NCBI GenBank assembly: GCA_017608295.1
Contig: JAFCGF010000081.1
Span: forward strand, 1-8,847
DNA: 8,847 nucleotides
Reading direction: 5' to 3'
Source of the DNA: Candidatus Woesearchaeota archaeon
GTDB lineage: Archaea; Nanoarchaeota; Nanoarchaeia; Woesearchaeales; JAGVZT01
Both the position numbers and the translations under genes were made by a program. This document shows, piece after piece, positions 1 to 7,370 of the stretch. The notes beneath the pieces were generated by a model. It saw only the letters and a list, made by a program, of their open reading frames with translations, did not search any database and had not been told where the DNA came from. Every line of letters starts with the position of its first letter. Position 1 is the first letter of the stretch.

Positions 1-2
1 TT

Positions 3-89
3 GATGTATCCGGATTGCCAAACGGATTCTATTTTATAAAAGTAGCGGATGATAGGACGATGATGATGGGCAAGATGGTGAAGAAATGA
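3..89 (+). CDS. C-terminal end of a T9SS-secreted protein (partial)
   Basis: Only the last 28 codons are in the window, and the gene begins upstream of it. The visible residues run DVSGLPNGFYFIKV, then a basic tail ending GKMVKK before a TGA stop. This is the usual final beta-strand pair and lysine-rich end of a type IX secretion type-A sorting domain (L-P-x-G-x-Y/F-x-x-x-V ... K/R). In T9SS cargo this domain guides the protein through the outer-membrane Sov/SprA translocon and is usually cleaved by the PorU sortase. Nothing can be said about the body of the protein. The gene converges on the small minus-strand gene next door, with 27 bp between the two stop codons. Confidence is good that this is a real gene end and moderate-to-good for the T9SS call, since only a third of the domain is visible. 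Confidence 0.8.
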   Translation, partial: DVSGLPNGFYFIKVADDRTMMMGKMVKK

Positions 90-90
90 T

Positions 91-114
91 TTAATCGATT
101 AACTAAAATTAATC
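91..114. terminator. Possible bidirectional terminator between convergent genes
   Basis: The 27 bp between two convergent stop codons contain a 12-nt palindrome TTAATCGATTAA (91-102). They also contain the inverted repeat GATTAA-N6-TTAATC (97-114). The stems are short and AT-only, so they would be weak. The placement between converging genes is what makes a terminator plausible. Confidence 0.25.
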
Positions 115-116
115 TA

Positions 117-368
117 TCATGAAAAAACTATCCTTTTTAATTCGCCGGACAGAAGTTCCTCTATTTCTACATCAGAGCCTGTCAGATCATAATAATAGCT
201 GAGCGTTTTCCAATCAGATGCGACGATTAATTTTCGGATCTCATGAACAGCCGTTTCAGGGCTTTCAAAATAGAGTGGGCTCATGGTATTGGTGTCATTA
301 TCTGTCTGTGAAAATAACAGGAGTGTACAGTTGATAAGTGCAAGTATTAGAACCAGAGATCTTGTCAT
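117..368 (-). CDS. Small exported protein of unknown function, coupled to lnt
   Basis: An 83-residue protein with an N-terminal signal peptide (MTRSLVLILALINCTLLLFSQ, basic residue then a hydrophobic run) and a likely signal-peptidase-I site after FSQ. The cysteine at position 14 is preceded by Asn, so it is not a convincing lipobox. The mature part (about 60 residues) has a segment SPETAVHEIRKLI followed by DWKTLSYYYDLTGSDVE. This reads like the helix-and-tyrosine start of small periplasmic domains that sense or bind something, but I cannot name the family. Its ATG overlaps the lnt stop codon by 4 bp (ATGA), so it is probably translated by coupling and is the last gene of the operon. The protein ends abruptly after SGELKRIVFS and may be a shortened member of a longer family. 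Reality of the gene is likely; function is unknown. Confidence 0.72.
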   Translation of the reverse strand: MTRSLVLILALINCTLLLFSQTDNDTNTMSPLYFESPETAVHEIRKLIVASDWKTLSYYYDLTGSDVEIEELLSGELKRIVFS

Positions 369-1930
369 ATAAAATCAATCGGTTTGAAGATCTGCAATAC
401 GTTCAGTTCGACTGTCAATATTAATATTAGAAGTATAAATATACCAAGGTAGATAAACCAATCACCGAAATTATAGTAAAATGTATTGTTTTCGCGAATT
501 TTGGCTGTGCCTGTTATACATGCAGGAAGTTGTGATAAATTTTGAACCCGGATAACACCGTTGCCCGAAATGACCCCTCCAATTCCGCAATTACTATTTA
601 TTATTATATCTTTTCCGGATTCCACGGCTCGTAACCTGGAAGCATAAAAATGAATGTCAATTAAATGGGTATTTTCAACCCAGGCATCATTGCTAATTGT
701 GATAAGCAGGTTGGCACCTCTTTTCAGCGTTTTTTTTGCTTCGTAAGGAGATATGGACTCGTTACAAATCAAGACTCCCATATTTGCGTAACCTCCTTTC
801 AGGGGTTGATGATTTGAGCCCTGTATTAGATTAGTATAAATACTTTCTGACAGGAAAGGTACTTTTAAGTCCTTGCTCAGAAAGGGCCTTTCTAAAAACG
901 AAAGAAGATTTACCTTGTCATATCTTGAAACAGCAACGCCCTCAGAATTTATCAGGTAGGCGGAATTATATAGTTTAGCAGTATCCGTTTCTGCCCTGCT
1001 TAAAACTCCAATAATGTGTTCGGGGTTCGATTCTCTGGTAATATCAAGTGCCATATTTATCAGGTCGTCATTTGGCAAGTATGTCCAGGGAATAACAGTT
1101 TCTGACCATACTATTAGATTGGGATTGTAAGCAGCAGCTTCGCGATTCAAATCAAAAAGCTCCTGAGCCAACTTATCTCCGTTGCTTTCGTTCCACCTGG
1201 TCTCTGCCTTAAGGTTTTCCTGGATAATCGCCACCTTAATGTCTTTACCGGCACTTGAGTCAAACAGATTAAAAATAACAAAACCGGCAAAGTAGAATAG
1301 CACCATCGTGGCTAAGGCATAAATCCCGTATTTAAGTTTGGAGTGCTTTATGGCTAATGCAAATAACTGGTTTACTGCAACAATAACAAACGATACTCCC
1401 CATTGCCCGGTAATAGAAACCAGTTGAATCCCATAGAGTGATTTTAGCTGGCTTATAGCCACACTATGGATTACCCATGGCATACCGAGAAGGATATTTA
1501 TCCTTATCCATTCCAATATGATCCATAGAAAAGCAGCAATTAAAACCGTATATACCACACCTGACCTAATAGTATTTGTATTTTTCAGGACAAGTGAATA
1601 CAACACAGAAAATATAAGGGGATAAATTGAATAATATATGCAAATTACTATAAATATTGGAATTCCAAGTAGCGTTTCTGTCCCGGTGTATCTTGTAATG
1701 GCATCAAATATCCAGACTAATAATATACTTCCTGCTGCCAACCCAAATAATCCGCCATACAATATTGATTTTTTAAAGGACAGGCCAGGCAGTACCAATA
1801 GTAATGGAATCAGTGAGACCCATATAAGCCAGGGGATCATTTGTTGTAAAGCAATACCGGTTAACAGGCCGGCAATGATTACAAGAAGGATACTTTTATA
1901 CTTGCTTTGTAAATTGAAATTAAGCTTCAA
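365..1930 (-). CDS. lnt: Apolipoprotein N-acyltransferase (Lnt)
   Basis: Inner-membrane enzyme that moves an acyl chain from a phospholipid to the free amino group of the diacylglyceryl-cysteine of apolipoproteins, the last step of lipoprotein maturation. The 521 residues have the family layout. About seven hydrophobic segments lie in residues 13-222, followed by a periplasmic nitrilase-like domain (about 231-475) and a final membrane segment (about 488-508). The catalytic triad is visible: Glu277 in NLIVWSETVIPW, Lys339 in RYDKVNLLSF and Cys389 in GVLICNES. Glu347, eight residues after the lysine, matches the additional essential Glu of E. coli Lnt. The start is TTG (1930-1928), overlapping the TGA of the upstream gene as TTGA; the first internal ATG (codon 31) would delete the first membrane helix. 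It therefore appears translationally coupled to the BACON/T9SS gene and in turn overlaps the 83-residue gene. Length is normal for the family. Confidence 0.95.
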   Translation of the reverse strand: MKLNFNLQSKYKSILLVIIAGLLTGIALQQMIPWLIWVSLIPLLLVLPGLSFKKSILYGGLFGLAAGSILLVWIFDAITRYTGTETLLGIPIFIVICIYYSIYPLIFSVLYSLVLKNTNTIRSGVVYTVLIAAFLWIILEWIRINILLGMPWVIHSVAISQLKSLYGIQLVSITGQWGVSFVIVAVNQLFALAIKHSKLKYGIYALATMVLFYFAGFVIFNLFDSSAGKDIKVAIIQENLKAETRWNESNGDKLAQELFDLNREAAAYNPNLIVWSETVIPWTYLPNDDLINMALDITRESNPEHIIGVLSRAETDTAKLYNSAYLINSEGVAVSRYDKVNLLSFLERPFLSKDLKVPFLSESIYTNLIQGSNHQPLKGGYANMGVLICNESISPYEAKKTLKRGANLLITISNDAWVENTHLIDIHFYASRLRAVESGKDIIINSNCGIGGVISGNGVIRVQNLSQLPACITGTAKIRENNTFYYNFGDWFIYLGIFILLILILTVELNVLQIFKPIDFI

Positions 1931-3261
1931 TAGGTTTTGATTATTTTCTTCGTAATTATTTGGTTTTGTGATTTTACGACAACTATATACATACCGGCAG
2001 GTAAGTGACCAATGTCAATTATCTTCTTGTTTTGATTCTCGCAGTTTGCTTCATGCACACGAATGCCCTGGAGATTTATCAATAAAATATCAGCTGTTGT
2101 AGCCAATTCCATAAAATCAATCGTAAACCTGCCTGAGGTGGGGTTGGGGTAAATATTCACCCCGGGATCATCCTCTATCAATAACTCAGGAATTTTGACA
2201 ACTTCTTCTTCTGTCGAATTTTGAACAGCTATTAAAGATGGTGGCTGGGTGCAATAATCTCCCGATTCTGTAATATATCCATGACAGTAACTACCAGCAT
2301 GGGCATGAAAACCCGATTGATAATAAATTTTTTGTCCCGAAATAAAAGTTGCCTGTCCACCAAATAGAATATCCACAGTAGTTCCTGAACCGGCAACTAT
2401 GATGATGCTGGTTGCGTTATAGCATTCTGTTTGGCCATTGATTATTGTAGTGTTATGAACTATTGTATGTAAAGGTACTGAAGATCCTGATTGTATAACT
2501 ATAACTTCAACATCGGGGACTCCATTTGCTGCAATTGTAATTGTTGCTATGCGTGTATCTGGCGAGGTATTTTCAGTATAGGTTGCAGTAAATGAGTCAT
2601 TACCAGAACCGGAATTTATTGAAGTAGTGAGCCATGGTGCATTATCTGAAATAGTCCAGGTTGTATTTGAAGTTATCGAAAATGGTGTGGTTGTACCCGG
2701 AGAGCTTGAAACACTCTTATATGATGGACTTACATTTAAACTGGAACTTACTATGGTTAATTCAGGATAAATTGATCCAGAGAAGGCTGTATCTCCATGC
2801 ATTACAGCAAACTGGTATGTAGTATCGACAACTGCATTTGATGTGGCTTTGATGCAATATTCAAATTCATATGATTCTTCAAAATAAAAAGTAAAAGCCT
2901 TTGTTGCTGTGCTCTCTATTGCAAAGCCCCCTCCATGTAACTGCCCCTCGGAGTTAGTAAGCATATCATTAATAGTATCAGATTCATTATAATATGGGCT
3001 TAGGGAAAGTTGGAATTCATTATTGCCATCATTGGTTATATGTGTCCAGTTAGTACTGTCAGTACTGTAATATAGACCTAAATTATTATAATGTTGGCTA
3101 GGGTCAGTTTCACAATTGTATAACTCAACCCTAAGTCTTATATTAGCTTCTTTAACAGTAGTGCTGTTTACATTTTCATCAGCCCGTGCTATCGAGGTAT
3201 TTGCGCTTGCTATTATTGTAAACACAATTGTCATTAAAAAAAATAAGATAGTTTTTTTCAT
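1927..3261 (-). CDS. Secreted BACON-domain protein with T9SS type-A sorting domain
   Basis: A 444-residue exported protein starting at MKKTILFFLMTIVF. An in-frame ATG 10 codons upstream would put a poor, cysteine-containing stretch before the signal peptide, so I prefer the inner start. After the signal peptide (about 1-30) come:
- an unclassified beta-rich domain (about 38-170);
- a BACON domain (about 175-258; W202, W210, then NTSPDTRIATITI and a final VIVIQSG);
- a roughly 60-residue module flanked by cysteines (about 275-337; GQTECYNA, IIVAGSGT, HGYI) that also occurs in the large protease and resembles the '3-coathanger stack' class;
- a T9SS sorting domain (about 368-444; NIYPNPTSGRF ... 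LPAGMYIVVV).
BACON domains are associated with carbohydrate or mucin contact, but no enzyme domain is present, so an adhesin or binding role is only an inference. It leads the operon with lnt and the small gene. Confidence 0.88.
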   Translation of the reverse strand: MKKTILFFLMTIVFTIIASANTSIARADENVNSTTVKEANIRLRVELYNCETDPSQHYNNLGLYYSTDSTNWTHITNDGNNEFQLSLSPYYNESDTINDMLTNSEGQLHGGGFAIESTATKAFTFYFEESYEFEYCIKATSNAVVDTTYQFAVMHGDTAFSGSIYPELTIVSSSLNVSPSYKSVSSSPGTTTPFSITSNTTWTISDNAPWLTTSINSGSGNDSFTATYTENTSPDTRIATITIAANGVPDVEVIVIQSGSSVPLHTIVHNTTIINGQTECYNATSIIIVAGSGTTVDILFGGQATFISGQKIYYQSGFHAHAGSYCHGYITESGDYCTQPPSLIAVQNSTEEEVVKIPELLIEDDPGVNIYPNPTSGRFTIDFMELATTADILLINLQGIRVHEANCENQNKKIIDIGHLPAGMYIVVVKSQNQIITKKIIKTY

Positions 3262-3310
3262 AGTAATATTATGAAGGAAACAATTTAACACCGTCGGCCA
3301 GTTGAAAACA

Positions 3311-3346
3311 CCAGCAAGCCCGTGAACATGTTCACGGGCTTGCTGG
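3311..3346 (-). terminator. Strong hairpin between the protease gene and the BACON/lnt operon
   Basis: A perfect 36-nt palindrome whose arms are CCAGCAAGCCCGTGAAC and its reverse complement. The flanks (GTTGAAAAC on the left, GTTTCAAC on the right) extend the stem imperfectly to about 3301-3354. It lies 28 bp past the stop codon of the protease gene, the usual place for a terminator. There is only a short run of T (TGTTTT) after the stem on the minus strand, so it could also act as an mRNA 3' stabiliser. Confidence 0.7.
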
Positions 3347-3373
3347 GTTTCAACACTGCCAATTACTTTGCGA

Positions 3374-6300
3374 TCAAAGTTTTATTACTTTCACTGTCTC
3401 TGCAATTCCATCTGTCACAATCCTAACAAAATAGAGTCCGGTGGGTTGTCCGGCAAGAGACAATTCATATTTCTTCGTCCCCTCCAGGATCTCCTGATGT
3501 ACCCTGTCTCCCTGCATGGTGTAGATCATGATAGTTACCGGCTGGGCAACATCAATGCCGCTCAACTCAAGGATGAAGGTCCCTGTTGTAGGATTGGGAT
3601 AAAGTTTAAACGAGGGGCCTCCGGTCATCCTGGAAGCAATTGTCTGATCCTCTATCTCCTCCGTATCCCTGTTTGGATTCACCTGAGGGAGCAGACTCCC
3701 ACCGCCGCACCACGGACCGGAAGGCGCAATGTAACCATGCATATACCCTCCTGCGGAAACGGTTGTTCCGGGGTAGTAGAGTATGTTCTGCCCGGCTATC
3801 ATTGTAGCAGAACCGCCATTCAGAACAATAAAGTAGGTTCCGCCTCCGGCGACCCAGATGGTTTGAACCGCATCATAACAAACTGACTGGCTGGGTGAGA
3901 TCACTACATTCGTAACACTCGTATTGGTTGGAGTAACGGTAATGCTCTTAGAACGCCACGGGCTGTTGAAACAGGAATTCACCGCCCTTACATACATGGT
4001 TCCTCCGCTTGAGCCGGCCGTAGCACTGATGCTGGTCGTTGTCGAACTTCCGCTCCAGCCTGATGGCAGAGTCCATTGATAAGAGGTGGCCCCGGACACA
4101 GGTGATATGCTGTATAAATTGACAGAGCCCTGGTTTACCGTTGATGGACCTGAAATAGCTCCAGGCACACTCAGATCAGGAATAGCTGACACACTTTTAT
4201 ACCGTTTCACACTGGCACCGCAACCATTGTTTGCAGTGACCCATATACTCCCACTGCTTGATCCCGTGGTTGCAGAAATCGAGGTTGTTGTGGAACTTCC
4301 ACTCCAACCCGATGGCAATGACCATGTATAGGAGGTAGCTCCTGAGACAGGAGATATACTATACATATTGACGGAACCCTCACAAACCGGGGTTGCTCCT
4401 GAAATAGATCCCGGTTGAGCAGGAATATTGGTAACCGAAACTGCTTTCGACCGGGAGGGGCCGGAACCACAATCATTGCTTGCAAACACATAGATCGTCC
4501 CGCCAGCTGTGCCGGCTGTTGCACTGATAGAGTTTGTTGTTGAACTTCCGCTCCAGCCCGAAGGCAATGTCCATGTATAGGAAGTAGCACCGGAAACGGG
4601 TGTAATACTGTATATATGGGTGGTACCACCGCAAACCCCGGTTGGTCCTGAAATGGTTCCTGGCTGTGTGGGCTTTGTACATCGCCGGTATGCCAAGGTA
4701 TAATTGCCATTTGATGTGGCAAATCCACGTACTTTAAGGTAGTGATAACCTGTTGTCGTAGCATCATAACTGAGGTAGGATAGCAGGCCCGTACAGGCAT
4801 CATCGTCAGAATCAATAAGTGTGCAACCGGGATTATAGAGCTCAAGATAGGTATCAAAGTCTGCTGTAGCACCATTATCACAGGTTTTGAACTGGTACGT
4901 TTGACCTGCTGTAACATATACACGGTAAAATTTACATGCATATGGATATGGCACGGTTGAGGTATGTGTTTGCCATATAGTGGAGGCAGATATTGAAAAA
5001 TCATAACTCGGGCAAGTCTTGCAGATGATCGGGCAATTGACATAGAATGAATAGGTCCCGGGTATGCCGTTTTCGTCATCAATCATAATATAATAGGTTT
5101 GGCCCGCTGTCCAGGACATGCTTCCGTATTGACCGGTTGTAGTATATACACGGGCAATACAGTTCCACCCTGAACTGGAGCACGATCCGGCAGCCTTCCA
5201 CATGTAATTCACATAGCCGGTAGCCGATGTTACCTGGAGACTATAGGTCCCAGTATAGGGCGCTGTAAAACTGTATACTTGCTCAAGCCCCGGACATTGG
5301 TACCCACACGGAGTATTTGATGCAGTAAACCACAGTCCTGTTCCACCCAGGGAAGCGGTCTGAGTGTATGATGAGCCACATCCTGCAATAGGTAGAATAT
5401 TATCACACGGATCGGGAATACCGAGGCCGGTCAGGGTAATTGTTTTAGGACTGGAGATATTATTAGCATTATGCGGAATATTCAGTGTGGCTGTTTTTGT
5501 CCCGGCAGAGGTGGGGGTGAATCTGACTGTGATATAGCCGTTCTCGCCCGGGGCAAGATATTTGGAGCTTGAACCAATGATAGAGAACTGGTTTGCATTG
5601 GTGCCTGTAATGGTTGCAGTACTCGTAACCAGGTTCAAGTAGTTTGGCACCGTCCCTGTGTTATAGACATAAATATAATTGTTGTCATAGTTACCAATTG
5701 TAACATCTGGATACGTGGATGTTGAAGAGGGGCTTGTTGTCATGTGTACACTTGATCCGCCACCATATAACCAGTATTGCAGATTGTTGTTACCATATGA
5801 AGAGCTAAACCTGCCCCACATATTATAAAACTGACTGTAATCACATTCGCCAGCTCCTGTCAGATAACACCATCCATATAACTGACCGACAACATGACCA
5901 CTTGCTTTAACAATTACACCACCCGAACTTCCGCCATGAGTCTGGCCACCATAAGTATAGGTATAATGGTAATGAGAGAGGCTGAAACCTGTACAGGTGA
6001 AAGAAGGGCCATATTCGTTTCTGTGGCGAGAATATTTCATAGGTGTGCCACTTGGATGATGGGTGGAATGCATGACTTCGTTGTCGGGAACACTGCCACT
6101 TGTCCAACCAAGCCAGTATCTGGAACCAAGAGGGTTGTCTTTCAGGAGTACCAAAGTAAAATCACTTTGACTGTTGGTGGCTATCAAATTAGCACCATTC
6201 ATATTGTAATAACTTGGGTTTGTTGAACCGTTGCAGGAAAGGGTCCAGTAATCAAAACGGGCCTGGAGAGAGGAGGCTGAAGCCTGGGTGCTGAAACAAT

Positions 6301-7171
6301 GGTTAGCCGTCAGAAGAAACGGTTGCCAGTCTCCTGCCCGTGTATCATTAAGAAGTCCACCCGAACACAGGTAATAACCTCCACCTTTCGAAAAATAAAG
6401 TCTGGCTGTAGCCCGTCTTATCTCACTGATATAAGTGTAGGAATTAGCATAAGAACAGTTAGCATCCTGGTAACAATCAAGAGGGAGAGCATCATTCAGA
6501 TATTCTTCCTCCGCATGGATGACCTTGGGAATAGAGAAATAGAGATTTTCATCCATCGCCTCTACCGGAATAACGACCTGTATGATTACATGATCGCTAA
6601 ACACTGATGTTGTATAGAGTCCATATTCATCAAGCTGGCTCCTGAGTTCTGTTTGAGTGAAAGCATCGTCATTGTTACCAAACAGGTTTATTTGAACTCC
6701 TTCAGGGAAGTTGCCTTCCGAGAAGAATACCCTGAGTTCACTTGCTCCTTCTGATTTTATATATGTTGTCCAGACAAGCAAATCATCGTTGATCCGGGCA
6801 AGCCGGCCTCCGGCTGTTGTTGTTTCGCCTTCCGATGGAATGTCAACCTGGCTTGCGGTAAAATTGATAGGGTTTTTCAGGTCACGGACGATTCCAACAG
6901 CTGGCGGATTGATCTCACCTTCTATCCATTGTCTCTCCGCAGATGTTAACACATCAAGTGTATGTGTTTCATTCATTGTCAGAACATTTTTCAAAGGAAA
7001 TTGGACAGGTGGTTCAGGAATGTAAGGAATAAAGTCAGGATCAACTCTCGCTTCGCCATCAACAGTCACTTGTGCAGCCGCCTGTGGAAAAACATTGAGT
7101 GTAAAAATTCCGCCGCAAATAATTGTTACAAGGCAGAATAGTAAAATGGTAAATCTTTTTTTCGCATACAT
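3374..7171 (-). CDS. Secreted lysyl-endopeptidase-like serine protease, multidomain T9SS cargo
   Basis: A 1265-residue exported S1-type serine protease. Order of parts: signal peptide (1-34); propeptide (about 35-227); catalytic domain (about 228-470); HYDIN/ASH-like domain (about 487-584); two PPC-like jelly rolls (about 588-713 and 720-830); three PKD-like repeats of 83 residues (836-1084); a Cys-flanked module (about 1089-1155) shared with the neighbouring BACON protein; and a T9SS sorting domain (about 1186-1265, KLYPNPTTG ... PTGLYFVRIV). The triad is His291 (LLTANHC), Asp337 (SDFTLVLL) and Ser416 (GGSSGG). Cysteines 233, 239, 269, 292, 313 and 435 follow the spacing of the three disulfides in Achromobacter lysyl endopeptidase. 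Asp444, nine residues after Cys435, sits where that enzyme has its Lys-specificity aspartate (alignment from memory). Cleavage after lysine is therefore predicted, not shown. It probably acts at the cell surface or outside the cell. It is transcribed divergently from the merR-like gene. Confidence 0.93.
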   Translation of the reverse strand: MYAKKRFTILLFCLVTIICGGIFTLNVFPQAAAQVTVDGEARVDPDFIPYIPEPPVQFPLKNVLTMNETHTLDVLTSAERQWIEGEINPPAVGIVRDLKNPINFTASQVDIPSEGETTTAGGRLARINDDLLVWTTYIKSEGASELRVFFSEGNFPEGVQINLFGNNDDAFTQTELRSQLDEYGLYTTSVFSDHVIIQVVIPVEAMDENLYFSIPKVIHAEEEYLNDALPLDCYQDANCSYANSYTYISEIRRATARLYFSKGGGYYLCSGGLLNDTRAGDWQPFLLTANHCFSTQASASSLQARFDYWTLSCNGSTNPSYYNMNGANLIATNSQSDFTLVLLKDNPLGSRYWLGWTSGSVPDNEVMHSTHHPSGTPMKYSRHRNEYGPSFTCTGFSLSHYHYTYTYGGQTHGGSSGGVIVKASGHVVGQLYGWCYLTGAGECDYSQFYNMWGRFSSSYGNNNLQYWLYGGGSSVHMTTSPSSTSTYPDVTIGNYDNNYIYVYNTGTVPNYLNLVTSTATITGTNANQFSIIGSSSKYLAPGENGYITVRFTPTSAGTKTATLNIPHNANNISSPKTITLTGLGIPDPCDNILPIAGCGSSYTQTASLGGTGLWFTASNTPCGYQCPGLEQVYSFTAPYTGTYSLQVTSATGYVNYMWKAAGSCSSSGWNCIARVYTTTGQYGSMSWTAGQTYYIMIDDENGIPGTYSFYVNCPIICKTCPSYDFSISASTIWQTHTSTVPYPYACKFYRVYVTAGQTYQFKTCDNGATADFDTYLELYNPGCTLIDSDDDACTGLLSYLSYDATTTGYHYLKVRGFATSNGNYTLAYRRCTKPTQPGTISGPTGVCGGTTHIYSITPVSGATSYTWTLPSGWSGSSTTNSISATAGTAGGTIYVFASNDCGSGPSRSKAVSVTNIPAQPGSISGATPVCEGSVNMYSISPVSGATSYTWSLPSGWSGSSTTTSISATTGSSSGSIWVTANNGCGASVKRYKSVSAIPDLSVPGAISGPSTVNQGSVNLYSISPVSGATSYQWTLPSGWSGSSTTTSISATAGSSGGTMYVRAVNSCFNSPWRSKSITVTPTNTSVTNVVISPSQSVCYDAVQTIWVAGGGTYFIVLNGGSATMIAGQNILYYPGTTVSAGGYMHGYIAPSGPWCGGGSLLPQVNPNRDTEEIEDQTIASRMTGGPSFKLYPNPTTGTFILELSGIDVAQPVTIMIYTMQGDRVHQEILEGTKKYELSLAGQPTGLYFVRIVTDGIAETVKVIKL
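3920..4666 (-). repeat. Three tandem PKD-like repeats within the protease gene
   Basis: Three in-frame units of 249 bp (83 residues) with no length change between them, starting at residues 836, 919 and 1002. Each unit starts xPGxISG, carries YSI(T/S)PVSGATSY and W(T/S)LPSGWSGSSTT, and ends in a short basic/Ser strand. They are PKD-like beta sandwiches of the sort strung along Bacteroidota surface proteins as spacers or binding modules. The third unit lacks the early cysteine present in units 1 and 2 (VCGG and VCEG become VNQG). Confidence 0.88.
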
Positions 7172-7199
7172 GGTGTCTGGTTTTAGTTAATAATTGATT

Positions 7200-7239
7200 A
7201 TCTATATTTCCATTTATAGATTATAGAGATGTAAAAATA
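7200..7239 (-). promoter_or_regulatory. Promoter -7 region and operator-like dyad of the protease gene
   Basis: Read on the minus strand, TATTTTTACATCTCTA (7239-7224) is followed by the inverted repeat ATCTATA-N8-TATAGAT (7221-7200). The dyad centre lies 28.5 nt after the first base of the TATTTTTA box. Box sequence, following bases and dyad distance are the same as at the merR-like promoter on the other strand. The -33 box is weak: TTT rather than TTG at the expected distance. The dyad would fall in the early 5' UTR, where a bound repressor could block transcription. Confidence 0.5.
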
Positions 7240-7281
7240 CATATTAGTATTGAATAATAAAATGATTGTTTAAAATAATTC

Positions 7282-7342
7282 TTGACTTGAAAATAGTTTT
7301 GATGTATATTTACATCTTTATTTTCTATATTTTTGAATATAG
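7282..7342 (+). promoter_or_regulatory. Promoter and operator-like dyad of the merR-like gene
   Basis: TTG (7282-7284), 20 nt, then TATATTTA (7305-7312) resembles the Bacteroidota promoter TTTG...TAnnTTTG. Two inverted repeats overlie or follow it: GATGTA-N4-TACATC (7301-7316), which covers the -7 box, and CTATAT-N6-ATATAG (7325-7342), centred 28.5 nt after the first base of the -7 box. The 16-nt string from the -7 box onward differs by only two bases from that of the divergent protease promoter. Confidence 0.55.
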
Positions 7343-7370
7343 TTTTTCGATTAATCTAACAAATAACCAA

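Noticed and set aside
1..13. TTGATGTATCCGG at the window start repeats at 8720-8732.
   Set aside because: A 13-nt match is expected about once by chance in a window this long, and the first copy lies in T9SS coding sequence.
3262..3291. A 10-codon longer start for the BACON/T9SS protein.
   Set aside because: The inner ATG begins a textbook MKKTILFF signal peptide; the longer form puts MLNCFLHNIT before it.
3368..3886. A 172-codon plus-strand open frame opposite the protease C-terminus.
   Set aside because: It is antisense to the T9SS sorting domain, which is clearly the coding strand; composition and start are unconvincing.
3920..4666. Evenly spaced repeats suggesting a CRISPR-like or satellite array.
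   Set aside because: The 249-bp period is a multiple of three, the units are in frame and they translate into PKD-like domains.
4207..5082. A 291-codon minus-strand open frame inside the protease gene.
   Set aside because: It lies in another frame of the repetitive PKD/PPC coding region, has Pro/His/Gln-rich low-complexity composition and no domain.
7266..7370. An upstream in-frame ATG extending the merR-like protein by 35 residues.
   Set aside because: The extension would cross the promoter-like box and dyad, encode a Phe/Ile-rich leader unlike a MerR N-terminus, and leave the conserved AAATAACC-ATGGCCC start region unused.
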